From the NCBI RefSeq assembly GCF_000455245.1, contig NZ_HG005167.1, positions 171,679 to 207,392 of the forward strand: a DNA stretch of 35,714 nucleotides, written 5' to 3'. This document shows, piece by piece, positions 8,337 through 16,821 of this stretch; within the stretch, counting starts at the first letter, position 1; every line of letters begins with the position of its first letter. The notes under the pieces are model-generated. The model was not told where the DNA came from, ran no database searches, and worked only from the letters and a program-made list of their open reading frames with translations. A program made the translations under genes and the position numbers. This DNA comes from Nesterenkonia massiliensis. GTDB lineage: Bacteria; Actinomycetota; Actinomycetes; Actinomycetales; Micrococcaceae.

Positions 8337-8786
8337 CTACTTTGCTAGGTGCTCCCGAATATTTCGCTTGACGCGGCCGAGCATGGCACTCATCCCGCGC
8401 AGACGCAGAGGAGTGATGGCTTTGCCCAGCCCCAGGCGCTGATGCAGGTCATCAGGAGTGTTCAGAATCTCCTGGTAGCTGAGTCCTGACAGGCCCTGCT
8501 GCAGGATGGAAGCAAATCCGCGGGTGGTGGGCGCCTCTGCCGGTGCGGAGAAAATCAGCTCAGCGGTTCCGGCTGCGTCGTCGTACTCCATAGCCAGAAA
8601 CAGCGGTGACTGACACTCCACCACCTGCTCCATGGAGTCGGTGTAGTTCTCCTGGTACTTGGCAGGAAGCTCGGGAAGTTCGCGGGAGAGTTCCAGCAGC
8701 AGCTCAAGCTTCTGCTGGTCCGGTACGGCGGCAAACTCCTCGACGATCTCAGCCAGCTGTTCGGGAAGATCTGCGGTCTGGGTCAT
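8337..8786 (-). CDS. sufE: SufE-like sulfur acceptor protein
   Basis: Accepts persulfide sulfur from a cysteine desulfurase (SufS) and passes it to Fe-S cluster assembly; cytosolic. 149 residues. The fold signature is present: an N-terminal helix LAEIVEEFAAVPDQQKLELL, then the reactive-loop Cys in VVECQSPLFL, then AEAPTTRGFASILQQGLSG. The C-terminal half GLGKAITPLRLRGMSAML is typical. It lies 29 bp downstream of the rhodanese sseA on the same strand, and the two probably form a sulfur-transfer operon. The suf operon itself is not in the window. Confidence 0.93.
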   Translation of the reverse strand: MTQTADLPEQLAEIVEEFAAVPDQQKLELLLELSRELPELPAKYQENYTDSMEQVVECQSPLFLAMEYDDAAGTAELIFSAPAEAPTTRGFASILQQGLSGLSYQEILNTPDDLHQRLGLGKAITPLRLRGMSAMLGRVKRNIREHLAK

Positions 8787-8815
8787 TTCTCCAGCCTACT
8801 TCTTCCGTACCGGCC

Positions 8816-9703
8816 CTACTTCTCTGGTGCCTGGCCGGGTTCCTCACCCACAGCGATGGGCAGCCGAACTGCGTTGCCCCACTCTGTCCAGGAGCCGTCG
8901 TAGTTGCGCACGTTCTGGTAGCCCAGCAGATGCTGCAGAACGAACCACGTGTGTGAGGAGCGCTCGCCGATTCGGCAGTAGGCGATCACCTCATCTGCCT
9001 CACCGATGCCGGCCTCGTCCCTATAGATGGCCTCAAGTTCGGCGCGTGATTTGAAGGTTCCATCGTCATTGGCGGCTTTGGCCCAGGGCACGTTGGCGGC
9101 GGTGGGGATGTGGCCGCCGCGCAGGGCTCCCTCGCCTTCAAAGCCGGCAGCCACCGTGACCTCACCGGTGTATTCCGGATTCGATCGCACGTCCACCAGC
9201 GCCTTGCCGAGATGGGCCAGGACGTCTTCACGGAAGGCCCGGAAGGTGGCATCGTCGCGGGATGCCGGTGCGGGGTAGTCCGCTGGGGCGGGGGAGGGCA
9301 CGTCAGTGGTCAGTTCACGTCCTTCTTCGATCCACTTGGCCCGGCCGCCGTCCAGCAGTCGCAGATCCTGGTGGCCGAAGAGGGTGAAGACCCACAGGGC
9401 ATAGGCTGCCCACCAATTCGAACGGTCACCGTAGAAGACCACGGTGCTCTCCGGAGTGATGCCCTTTGAAGCAACGAACCGGGAGAACTCCTCGGCGTTG
9501 ATGAAATCGCGGGTCACCGGGTCATTGAGATCGGTGTGCCAGTCAATCTTCACCGCACCAGGGATGTGGCCGGTGTCATAGAGCAAGACGTCTTCGTTGG
9601 ACTCCAGGACCACCACATCGGGGTCGTGGAGGTGCTCCGCGAGCCAGTCGGTGCTGACCAGGGCGTGTGGATTGGCGTACTGGGTGAGGTCCTTCTCGGT
9701 CAT
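8816..9703 (-). CDS. sseA: Thiosulfate/3-mercaptopyruvate sulfurtransferase (tandem rhodanese)
   Basis: Transfers sulfane sulfur from thiosulfate or mercaptopyruvate to an acceptor thiol. 295 residues from the ATG at 9703, chosen because GAAAGGG lies about 8 nt upstream; the frame is open further upstream but that part has no family features. There are two rhodanese domains, about 15-135 and 155-280. The first is inactive-like. The second carries the active-site loop [11 protein letters not shown], with the Cys followed by the six-residue anion pocket. EYTGEVTVA and [12 protein letters not shown] are typical. It is co-directional with sufE and diverges from zapE. Confidence 0.93.
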   Translation of the reverse strand: MTEKDLTQYANPHALVSTDWLAEHLHDPDVVVLESNEDVLLYDTGHIPGAVKIDWHTDLNDPVTRDFINAEEFSRFVASKGITPESTVVFYGDRSNWWAAYALWVFTLFGHQDLRLLDGGRAKWIEEGRELTTDVPSPAPADYPAPASRDDATFRAFREDVLAHLGKALVDVRSNPEYTGEVTVAAGFEGEGALRGGHIPTAANVPWAKAANDDGTFKSRAELEAIYRDEAGIGEADEVIAYCRIGERSSHTWFVLQHLLGYQNVRNYDGSWTEWGNAVRLPIAVGEEPGQAPEK

Positions 9704-9829
9704 GGACTGGCCCTTTCGTATCGCGTGGGGAAGACGTTGTGTCGACTCCGACCAGAGTAGTCCTCCCAGCGCAGACCCAACCAGGGTTGCGTCACAGGAG
9801 GCAATATCGGTTTGAGTAGAGTGGGTGGC

Positions 9830-10903
9830 ATGCCATCGAACGTCACGCCGCTTTCTGAGCGCACTCCGCAGGTCACCGTCGAAGACCTGCTTGAAGGGTT
9901 GCGACCCTCCTTCCGCTTCTCCGAGGTGTCCTTTGACAGCTACATCCCGGACCCGGCTCATCCTTCGCAATCAGAGGCGGTGCAGGCCCTGCGTGGCTTC
10001 GCTGAGGGTATTGGCGGAACCAGCGGAGGTGGAGGATTCTTCTCCAAGTTGTTCGGGGGCAAATCCCCACGCGCTGCATCCCCTGCAGGTATCTACCTCG
10101 ATGGCGGGTTCGGAGTGGGCAAGACCCACTTGCTGGCCTCGCTGTACCACGCAGCCGGGGCCAACGGGGTGCCGGAGAACCGTCGTGCTTTCGGAACATT
10201 CGTGGAGTACACCAACCTGGTGGGCGCGCTGACCTTCCGGAAGACCGTAGAGGTCTTAAGCGACTATCAGCTGGTGTGCATTGACGAGTTCGAACTCGAC
10301 GACGCCGGGGATACCACCTTGATGTCTCGGCTGCTGCGTGAACTTGCCGATGCCGGAGTGAAGTTGGCGGCCACCTCCAATACCCTTCCCGGTTCCCTCG
10401 GTGAGGGCCGGTTCGCGGCTTCGGATTTTAAGCGCGAAATTCAGGTGCTGGCAGATCAGTTCAGAGTGATCAGGGTCGACGGCGAGGACTACCGTCACCG
10501 CGGGCTCCCGGAGGCACCTGCCCCGCTGAGCACCGAAGAGCTGACGCCGTTTGCACAGCAGAAGTACGCCGATAAAACGATCGTCGTTGATGATTTCGGC
10601 GCCCTGTGCGAGCACCTCAGCAGAGTCCACCCCAGCCGCTACCGCCAGCTGATCGCTGGGACCGATGTCTTAGTTCTCAAGGATGTGGACACCATCGAGG
10701 GCCAGTCGCTGGCTCTGCGTTTTGTGGTGCTGGCTGATCGTCTCTATGACCAGGATGTGAAGATCATCGCTTCCGGTGCTCCCTTCGACCGGCTGTTCAC
10801 CGAAGAGATGATGAGCGGCGGGTATATGAAGAAGTACCACCGCGCGGTCTCCAGGCTGACGGCTCTGGCGAGGTCCGGTCAGATGGGCGAGCAGGCGCTC
10901 TAG
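9830..10903 (+). CDS. zapE: AFG1/ZapE-family ATPase
   Basis: A P-loop ATPase of the AFG1 family; E. coli ZapE is linked to cell division, and the role in actinobacteria is less clear. 357 residues from the ATG at 9830. Walker A is [11 protein letters not shown], Walker [12 protein letters not shown], followed by [16 protein letters not shown] as a sensor segment and the C-terminal [17 protein letters not shown] glycine-rich loop (about 75-90) is an insertion between the N-terminal helix and the P-loop. A -10-like TAGAGT lies at 9817-9822, 7 nt before the ATG, with no Shine-Dalgarno sequence, suggesting a leaderless transcript. A TTG at 9812 is an unlikely alternative. Confidence 0.9.
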   Translation: MPSNVTPLSERTPQVTVEDLLEGLRPSFRFSEVSFDSYIPDPAHPSQSEAVQALRGFAEGIGGTSGGGGFFSKLFGGKSPRAASPAGIYLDGGFGVGKTHLLASLYHAAGANGVPENRRAFGTFVEYTNLVGALTFRKTVEVLSDYQLVCIDEFELDDAGDTTLMSRLLRELADAGVKLAATSNTLPGSLGEGRFAASDFKREIQVLADQFRVIRVDGEDYRHRGLPEAPAPLSTEELTPFAQQKYADKTIVVDDFGALCEHLSRVHPSRYRQLIAGTDVLVLKDVDTIEGQSLALRFVVLADRLYDQDVKIIASGAPFDRLFTEEMMSGGYMKKYHRAVSRLTALARSGQMGEQAL

Positions 10904-10932
10904 CGATCCAGGGTGAGGCACTACTGGAGAAC

Positions 10933-10954
10933 GTTCACCTAGCATTCATGGACT
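10933..10954 (+). promoter_or_regulatory. PHO-box-like direct repeat upstream of ppk2
   Basis: Two 11-nt units in tandem, GTTCACCTAGC and ATTCATGGACT, resemble the actinobacterial PhoP direct-repeat consensus (GTTCACC-type units). They lie about 50-70 bp before the ppk2 start, upstream of a -10-like TATAAC (10973-10978). Phosphate control of a polyphosphate enzyme makes sense biologically. The second unit is degenerate, so this is a candidate only. Confidence 0.45.
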
Positions 10955-11003
10955 AGTGGTTCTATAACGGCGTAATACGCATAGCGGCGAAAGGCAGCAT
11001 CAC

Positions 11004-11930
11004 ATGGTGAAAGACCCCTTCAAGGAAGTGGGCGCTGGACCCCGGCAGAATCTGCGGGAGTTCATTGATCAGCTGCGTGAAGGCGGTTACACCGTGCGCG
11101 ATGGTCATACGCCAGATCCTGACCTCATCGATCCGCAGGGCAATGCGGTGGAGACCTGGCAGGACAACTATCCCTATGATTTCCGGCTGGACCGGGATAT
11201 CTATGAGATCGAGAAGTACCACCTGCAGGTGGAGCTACTGAAGTTCCAGTACTGGGCCGAGGACTATGGCCTGCGTCATGTCATCGTCTTTGAAGGGCGC
11301 GACGCCGCGGGCAAGGGTGGCACCATCAAACGGTTCACCGAGCATCTGAATCCGCGCACGGCACGGGTCGTGGCGCTGAACAAGCCTTCGGACCGTGAAC
11401 GCGGCCAGTGGTACTTCCAACGCTACATCTATCACATGCCAACGGCTGGGGAAATGGTCCTCTTTGACCGCTCCTGGTACAACCGCGCTGGTGTGGAGCG
11501 GGTGATGGGGTTCTCCTCGAATGAGGAATACGAGATCTTCATGAAGCAGGCTCCGGTGTTCGAGCAGATGCTGATAGACGCAGGCATCCATCTGACCAAG
11601 TTCTGGTTCTCAGTGACTCAGCGGGAACAGCGCACGCGCTTCGCCATTCGGCAGATCGACCCGGTACGGCAGTGGAAGCTTTCACCCATGGATCTGGAAT
11701 CCCTGGACCGTTGGGAGGCCTATACGGAGGCCAAAGAGGAGATGTTCCTGCGCACTGACACGGATCACGCACCCTGGATCACCATCAAATCCAACGATAA
11801 GAAGCGTGCGCGGCTTAACGCGATGCGCTATTTTCTCTCACAGTTTGAATACGAGGGGAAGGATCATGAAGTCGTAGGAGAGCCGGATCCGCTGATCGTT
11901 CAGCGCGGTCGCAATGCCGTAGGTGACTAA
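11004..11930 (+). CDS. ppk2: Polyphosphate kinase 2 (PPK2)
   Basis: Transfers phosphate between polyphosphate and nucleoside diphosphates or monophosphates. 308 residues, one PPK2 domain. Walker A is FEGRDAAGKGGTIKRF, followed by HLNPRTARVVAL, and the Walker B/lid region VLFDRSWYNRAGVERVMGF is complete. The C-terminal part contains FWFSVTQREQRTRF, SPMDLESLDRWEAYTEA and the typical ending NDKKRARLNAMRYFLS. The start ATG has AAAGG about 9 nt upstream. It stands alone between zapE and gnd and has its own leader with a PHO-box-like repeat. PPK2 class (ADP- or AMP-directed) cannot be settled from sequence alone; the single-domain length fits class I. Confidence 0.95.
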   Translation: MVKDPFKEVGAGPRQNLREFIDQLREGGYTVRDGHTPDPDLIDPQGNAVETWQDNYPYDFRLDRDIYEIEKYHLQVELLKFQYWAEDYGLRHVIVFEGRDAAGKGGTIKRFTEHLNPRTARVVALNKPSDRERGQWYFQRYIYHMPTAGEMVLFDRSWYNRAGVERVMGFSSNEEYEIFMKQAPVFEQMLIDAGIHLTKFWFSVTQREQRTRFAIRQIDPVRQWKLSPMDLESLDRWEAYTEAKEEMFLRTDTDHAPWITIKSNDKKRARLNAMRYFLSQFEYEGKDHEVVGEPDPLIVQRGRNAVGD

Positions 11931-12016
11931 CTGGTCGTTGCGGGCGTGCTGATGCGCTGGGGCGTGACGATGCGCGTAGGATGATGGCTGATCACTTTCC
12001 CCAGCAGAGGAGAATA

Positions 12017-13474
12017 ATGAGCGCTGATATTGGAGTTACCGGTCTTGCTGTCATGGGCGCGAACCTGGCCCGGAACCTGGCTCGAAACGGTTACACCGTA
12101 GCTTTGCATAATCGTTCTGTGGCACGTACGGACTCTCTGCTGAACAGTTATGGGCACGAGGGCAACTTTGTGCGCACTGAGTCCCTGGCCGAGTTGGTCC
12201 AGTCCTTGGAGCGTCCGCGCCGGGTGCTGATCATGGTCAAGGCCGGCGCCCCGGTGGATGCGGTGATTGATGAACTTCTCCCGCTGCTGGAAGAAGGCGA
12301 CATCATCATTGATGCCGGTAACTCCTTCTATGAAGAGACCCGACGGCGCGAAGCGGCTCTGCGGGAGAAGGGGCTGCACTTCGTCGGTGTGGGTGTCTCC
12401 GGTGGTGAGGAGGGCGCACTCAACGGGCCCTCCATTATGCCCGGTGGATCGCGGGAGTCCTACCAGGCGCTGGGCCCGATGCTGGAGAAGATCGCCGCCG
12501 AATACCACGGTGAGCCCTGCTGCGCGTGGGTGGGCACTGATGGTGCTGGCCACTACGTGAAGATGGTGCACAACGGCATTGAGTATGCCGATATGCAGGT
12601 TATCGGTGAGGCCTATGATCTGATGCGCTCTTTGGCTGGGTTGGAGCCGGCTCAGCAGGCTGGGGTCTTCCGGGAGTGGAATACCACTGATTTGGCGTCG
12701 TATCTGATTGAGATCACTTCTGCGGTACTGGAGCAGGAGGATGAACTCACTGGTCGTCCGCTGGTGGATGTCATTGTTGACTCTGCTGGGCAGAAGGGCA
12801 CTGGTCGCTGGACTGCTATTTCGGGTCTAGAGGTTGGTTCCCCGGTGACCACGATTGCTGAGTCGGTGTTCGCCCGTTCTATCTCTTCACAGCGTGAGTT
12901 GCGCGCGGAGACGTCCCAGGCCTTCTCTGCTGGGATTAATGGTGTTGTCAGTGCTGAGGAGCTTTATTCAGAACAAGATGCTCAGCAGGACTTCGTGGAG
13001 GATGTGCGTAAAGCGCTTTATGCCTCGAAGCTGGTCTCCTATGCGCAGGGCTTCGATATGCTCACTGCCGCTGGATCCGAGTTCGGTTGGGAGCTGGATC
13101 TGCGGACCATCGCTTCGTTGTGGCGGGCCGGCTGCATTATCCGGGCGGATCTGCTGGATACCATCATGAAGGCCTACGAGGTCCCGCAGGAGCGGCCTAA
13201 GAATCTGCTGCTGGCCCCGGCCTTCACCGAGGCGCTCAATGAGTGCTTGCCCGCTTGGCGACGTGTGGTTGCTGCCGCGGCCACCTATGGTGTGCCAGCG
13301 CCGGTGTTCAGTTCATCATTGGCTTATTACGACAGTCTGCGTCGTGATCGACTGCCGGCCTCGTTGACTCAGGGGCTGCGCGATTACTTCGGGGCTCATA
13401 CCTATGAGCGGGTTGATAAGCCAGGTACCTTCCACACTCGCTGGAGCGAAGACCGCTCCGAGATGGAGATGTAG
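12017..13474 (+). CDS. gnd: 6-phosphogluconate dehydrogenase, decarboxylating
   Basis: The NADP-linked oxidative step of the pentose phosphate pathway, giving ribulose-5-phosphate and CO2. 485 residues from the ATG at 12017, which has AGAGGAG at ideal spacing. The N-terminal Rossmann domain shows GLAVMGANLARNLA. Catalytic and substrate motifs are GGEEGALNGPSIMPGG and GHYVKMVHNGIEY (the Lys and Asn). The helical C-terminal domain is complete. A -10-like TAGGAT lies at 11977-11982. From about 12620 to 13000 the codons become T-ending (GCT, GGT, ACT) compared with the C/G-ending codons around, which may reflect recombination or expression-linked usage. Confidence 0.97.
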   Translation: MSADIGVTGLAVMGANLARNLARNGYTVALHNRSVARTDSLLNSYGHEGNFVRTESLAELVQSLERPRRVLIMVKAGAPVDAVIDELLPLLEEGDIIIDAGNSFYEETRRREAALREKGLHFVGVGVSGGEEGALNGPSIMPGGSRESYQALGPMLEKIAAEYHGEPCCAWVGTDGAGHYVKMVHNGIEYADMQVIGEAYDLMRSLAGLEPAQQAGVFREWNTTDLASYLIEITSAVLEQEDELTGRPLVDVIVDSAGQKGTGRWTAISGLEVGSPVTTIAESVFARSISSQRELRAETSQAFSAGINGVVSAEELYSEQDAQQDFVEDVRKALYASKLVSYAQGFDMLTAAGSEFGWELDLRTIASLWRAGCIIRADLLDTIMKAYEVPQERPKNLLLAPAFTEALNECLPAWRRVVAAAATYGVPAPVFSSSLAYYDSLRRDRLPASLTQGLRDYFGAHTYERVDKPGTFHTRWSEDRSEMEM

Positions 13475-13488
13475 AGAAGTTCACCATG

Positions 13489-13532
13489 ACGACGACGCCC
13501 GGCCTCCTTGAAGGAGAGCCGGGCGTCGTCGT
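13489..13532. terminator. Bidirectional hairpin terminator gnd/cysE
   Basis: ACGACGACGCCCGGC at 13489-13503 pairs perfectly with 13518-13532 (15 bp), and CTCC inside can extend the stem with GGAG. It lies 14 nt after the gnd stop and 18 nt before the cysE stop on the other strand. Confidence 0.88.
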
Positions 13533-13549
13533 TGTGAATCAGCTGCGGA

Positions 13550-14137
13550 TCAGATGAACAAGGCAGGGTCCAGCGCGTACTCCGCGGGATCCACCGCGGG
13601 CTGATTCTCCTCGGGCGACCGTTTGCGATCCTTGGCGGGTATGCCGGTCAGGATTGAATTCTCCGGTGCGGATTTCACCACTACAGCGTTTGCTCCGATA
13701 GCGGAGCCGGCACCGATCTCCACCGGCCCCAGCACTTTGGCACCTGCCCCGACGACGACGCCATCGCCCAACGTGGGATGGCGTTTAGTCTGCTCCAAAG
13801 AACGCCCGCCAAGGGTCACCCCCTGGTAGAGCATGCAGTCATCACCGATGTCGCTGGTTTCGCCGATGACAACACCCATGCCGTGATCGATGAAGAACCG
13901 CCGCCCGATGGTGGCTCCGGGGTGAATCTCTATCCCGGTAAGTCCCCGGGTGACTTGGGAGAGTATGCGCGCAGGGGTCTTCAGCGCCTTGACCTGCCAC
14001 ATCTTGTGAGCCACGCGATGGGACCAGACAGCGTGCAGACCGGAGTATGCCAACACGATCTCAATATTGCTGCGGGCAGCGGGATCGTGTTCGCGAGCGC
14101 TGGCGATATCCTCGCGCATACGGGAGAAGAAACCCAA
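13550..14137 (-). CDS. cysE: Serine O-acetyltransferase
   Basis: Makes O-acetylserine from serine and acetyl-CoA, the first step of cysteine synthesis. 195 residues: a short N-terminal helical region, then a left-handed beta-helix of hexapeptide repeats (about 70-165) including [22 protein letters not shown] with the catalytic His, and LYQGVTLGG. The C-terminal tail ends in Ile, as needed for insertion into the active site of cysteine synthase. The start is a TTG at 14137 with AAAGG about 8 nt upstream; a later ATG would shorten the protein by six residues. It lies downstream of cysK on the same strand, 46 bp apart, so the two consecutive enzymes are co-transcribed. Confidence 0.94.
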   Translation of the reverse strand: MGFFSRMREDIASAREHDPAARSNIEIVLAYSGLHAVWSHRVAHKMWQVKALKTPARILSQVTRGLTGIEIHPGATIGRRFFIDHGMGVVIGETSDIGDDCMLYQGVTLGGRSLEQTKRHPTLGDGVVVGAGAKVLGPVEIGAGSAIGANAVVVKSAPENSILTGIPAKDRKRSPEENQPAVDPAEYALDPALFI

Positions 14138-14183
14138 GAGTCAGCCTTTCACAGAAACAATCACAGGGTTACGGTTCCGAGGC

Positions 14184-15116
14184 TCAGCCGCGGATGTCTT
14201 CGTAGAGCAGCGTGGAGATATACCGCTCGCCGAAGTCACAAGCCAGGGTGACAATGAGTTTGTCCTGCATCTGGGGCCGCGCTGCCACTTCCAAGGCCGC
14301 GGCAACATTGGCGCCGGTTGAGATGCCGCCCAGGATGCCCTCCTTGGTCCCCAGCTCCCGTGCGGTGCTGACCGCGCGCTCCAGGTTGGCCTGGATCACC
14401 TCGTTGTAGATCTCGGTGTCCAGAATGTCTGGGACGAAGTTCGGGCCGATGCCCTGGATCTTATGCGGGCCAGCTGCGCCGCCGGAAAGGATAGGTGAGT
14501 CCTCGGGCTCCACTGCCACAATATGCAGGTCTGGATTGTACTCACGCAGTTTTCGGCCTGCACCGGTGATAGTTCCGCCGGTGCCGATCCCGGAAACCAG
14601 GACATCGACGGCGCCGTCGGTATCACGCCAGATTTCCTCACCCGTGGTGGCGTAATGCACATTAGGGTTGGCCTCATTGGCAAATTGGCGCGCCCAGATC
14701 GCATTATCGGTCTCTTCCACGATGGCTTTTGCCCGTTCTACGGCTCCCCGCATGCCGTCAGCACCTGGAGTCAGCACGATCTCGGCACCGTAGGCGCGGA
14801 GCATCACTCGCCGTTCGGTGGACATAGTCTCCGGCATAGTCAGGACCACGCGGTAGCCTCGGGCCGCACCGACCATTGCCAGGGCGATACCGGTGTTGCC
14901 GGAGGTGCCCTCCACAATGGTGCCGCCGGGCTTCAGTACGCCTGCTGCTTCGGCGGCGTTGATGATCGCGGTGCCAATACGGTCCTTCACCGAGGAGGCG
15001 GGGGAGTAGAACTCAAGCTTGACTGCCACGTTGCCCGGGAGGTCTGCGGCGAGTCGGTTGAGCCGCACCAGGGGAGTGTTTCCGACAGCTTCAGTGATGT
15101 TATTGAGCATGCCCAT
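14184..15116 (-). CDS. cysK: Cysteine synthase A (O-acetylserine sulfhydrylase)
   Basis: PLP enzyme joining sulfide to O-acetylserine. 310 residues from the ATG at 15116, which has GAAAGG at 8 nt; the frame stays open upstream but that part overlaps msrA. Motifs are ITEAVGNTPLVRLNRL, PASSVKDRIG (the PLP Lys), EGTSGNTGIALA (substrate loop), SGIGTGGTITGAG (phosphate cup) and GISTGANVAAAL. Length and motifs fit CysK rather than cystathionine beta-synthase. It precedes cysE. The leader is only about 50 nt and shows no riboswitch fold. Confidence 0.96.
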   Translation of the reverse strand: MGMLNNITEAVGNTPLVRLNRLAADLPGNVAVKLEFYSPASSVKDRIGTAIINAAEAAGVLKPGGTIVEGTSGNTGIALAMVGAARGYRVVLTMPETMSTERRVMLRAYGAEIVLTPGADGMRGAVERAKAIVEETDNAIWARQFANEANPNVHYATTGEEIWRDTDGAVDVLVSGIGTGGTITGAGRKLREYNPDLHIVAVEPEDSPILSGGAAGPHKIQGIGPNFVPDILDTEIYNEVIQANLERAVSTARELGTKEGILGGISTGANVAAALEVAARPQMQDKLIVTLACDFGERYISTLLYEDIRG

Positions 15117-15168
15117 AAGATGAACCTTTCGGTTGGGAGGGAGTTGTTCAAGATCCTCGGTGCTTAGC

Positions 15169-15789
15169 CTATCGCCCGAGGCCAGGCTGGAGATTCCCGG
15201 TGACGCTGCTTGACTGATTCTCCCGGAGCCACTGGGCCCAGTGCCTGCGCAGGTAGCTAATCTTCGGATCGATGATGAAGTGGCAGTAGCCCACATCGGG
15301 CCGCCGAGCATGGAAATCCTGGTGCTCAGCTTCTGCCTCGAAAACAGGACCAAGAGCTTCCAGGGTCGTGACTATCGGCTTGTCATAGTGCTGTTGCGCG
15401 GCGGTGATGGCCTCCTGGAACTCCTCCCGCTCAACTGCTGAGGAGAAGAACATGGCGGAGCGGTACTGAGTTCCGACGTCGTGCCCCTGGCGATTCAATG
15501 AGGTGGGGTCATGGGTAGAGAAGAATACTTGGTAGAGCACCTCAGCCGGCAACTGCTCAGGATCGAAGGTGATCTCCACGGCCTCAGCGTGCCCGGTGGA
15601 TCCAGTGCATACGGCGTGATAATTGGCAGGGCCGCTTCCACCGGTGTAGACGCTGCGCACCGAATGAACTCCGATGAGCCGCCGGGCGATGGAATCTAAG
15701 CACCAGAAGCACCCAGCAGCCAACACCACTGTGCGCCACCTGCCACTCGGTGCGCTGAAGAGGTCAGCAGGACGAGAATTCTCAGTCAT
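15169..15789 (-). CDS. msrA: Peptide-methionine (S)-S-oxide reductase MsrA
   Basis: Reduces the S epimer of methionine sulfoxide. 206 residues. The catalytic motif AAGCFWCLDS lies near residue 30, after an N-terminal segment; then YTGGSGPANYHAVCTGSTGHAEAV, FFSTHDPTSLNRQG and DVGTQYRSAMFF are all typical. YCHFIIDPKISYLR ends the core. The ATG at 15789 has only a weak purine stretch upstream; another in-frame start further up would add residues with no family likeness. It lies 52 bp upstream of cysK on the same strand, so cysteine supply and methionine repair may share a transcript. Confidence 0.95.
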   Translation of the reverse strand: MTENSRPADLFSAPSGRWRTVVLAAGCFWCLDSIARRLIGVHSVRSVYTGGSGPANYHAVCTGSTGHAEAVEITFDPEQLPAEVLYQVFFSTHDPTSLNRQGHDVGTQYRSAMFFSSAVEREEFQEAITAAQQHYDKPIVTTLEALGPVFEAEAEHQDFHARRPDVGYCHFIIDPKISYLRRHWAQWLRENQSSSVTGNLQPGLGR

Positions 15790-15918
15790 AGTCTCTGCAA
15801 CCGGTGCACCGGCGGTGGAATTCCTGCAGGTTGCTCCTGACGGTTTCATCAGCGGAGATATGCAGACTTGCCGCGGCTCCACCCGCAGTCACAGGCGGGT
15901 CCGGGTAAGAATGGGGCT

Positions 15919-16770
15919 ATGACTGAGACTCCCTCTCTGCAGGCAGTGCTGGATATCGTCGAAGAGCTGTGGCCCCGGAGCCTGGCTGAAGACTGGGATG
16001 CGGTGGGCCTGGTGGCTGGGCGCAGAGACTCTGCGGTGAAGAAGATTCACTTCGCTGTGGACCCGGTGGCCGCCGTCGTCGATGAAGCCTGTGAGGCGGG
16101 GGCGGACCTGCTCATCACTCATCACCCTTTGCTGCTGCGCGGAGCCACCAGCGTGGAGGCGGGGACGTTCAAGGGCGCGGTCATCCACCGGCTCATCGAA
16201 TCCGGCTGTGCACTGCTGACCACCCATACCAACGGCGACTCCGCTGTGGGTGGTGTCAATGATGTACTGGCCGAGATCCTGGGGCTGCAGGACACCGCCC
16301 CATTGAAGCCCGCACAGGACGGGCTGCCCGAAGAGGGGCTCGGACGCATCGGTACTCTCCCGCAGGGCACGACGCTGGGCGAATTCGCCGCGAGAGTGTT
16401 CGGCATTCTGCCGGCTGTGGCCGGTGGGGTGCGTGTGGCAGGAGATAAAGACGCCTTTATCCAACGTGTGGCGCTCTGTGGCGGGGCCGGGGATTCCCTG
16501 CTGGGGGCGGCGCGCGAGGCAGAGGCCGATGTCTACATCACCGCTGACCTGCGCCATCACCCGGCCTCGGAGGCACGCGAGGCTGCTGCACTGGGCAGCG
16601 GCCGGCCGTATCTGATGGACGTTTCGCATTTCGCCTCCGAATGGATGTGGCTACCGGCCGCGGCTCAGGCCCTGGACCGCCTGCTGGCCGACCGGGGATA
16701 TGAGGTAGAAGTGGCGGTCAGTGGACTTAACAGTGATCCGTGGGACTTTGTGATCACACCTGGTCACTGA
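15919..16770 (+). CDS. Nif3-like dinuclear metal centre protein (DUF34)
   Basis: A conserved protein of the NIF3/YbgI family, 283 residues, thought to bind two metal ions; its biochemical role is unsettled. Metal-ligand motifs are visible: LLITHHPLLLRG near residue 70, LLTTHTNGDSAVGGVN near 105, and the C-terminal DVSHFASEW with its His and Glu. The middle ITADLRHH is also family-typical. A -10-like TAAGAAT (15906-15912) lies 6 nt before the ATG with no Shine-Dalgarno sequence, so the transcript may be leaderless. The following RNase HI gene is in the same direction 51 bp later. Confidence 0.93.
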   Translation: MTETPSLQAVLDIVEELWPRSLAEDWDAVGLVAGRRDSAVKKIHFAVDPVAAVVDEACEAGADLLITHHPLLLRGATSVEAGTFKGAVIHRLIESGCALLTTHTNGDSAVGGVNDVLAEILGLQDTAPLKPAQDGLPEEGLGRIGTLPQGTTLGEFAARVFGILPAVAGGVRVAGDKDAFIQRVALCGGAGDSLLGAAREAEADVYITADLRHHPASEAREAAALGSGRPYLMDVSHFASEWMWLPAAAQALDRLLADRGYEVEVAVSGLNSDPWDFVITPGH

Positions 16771-16821
16771 GCCCGAGGCAGCTGGTGATTCAGACGTGCC
16801 AACAGGGTAAGGTCTTTGGTC

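Noticed and set aside
15117-15168. Sulfur-responsive riboswitch before cysK
   Set aside because: The gap is only about 50 bp and shows no conserved fold.
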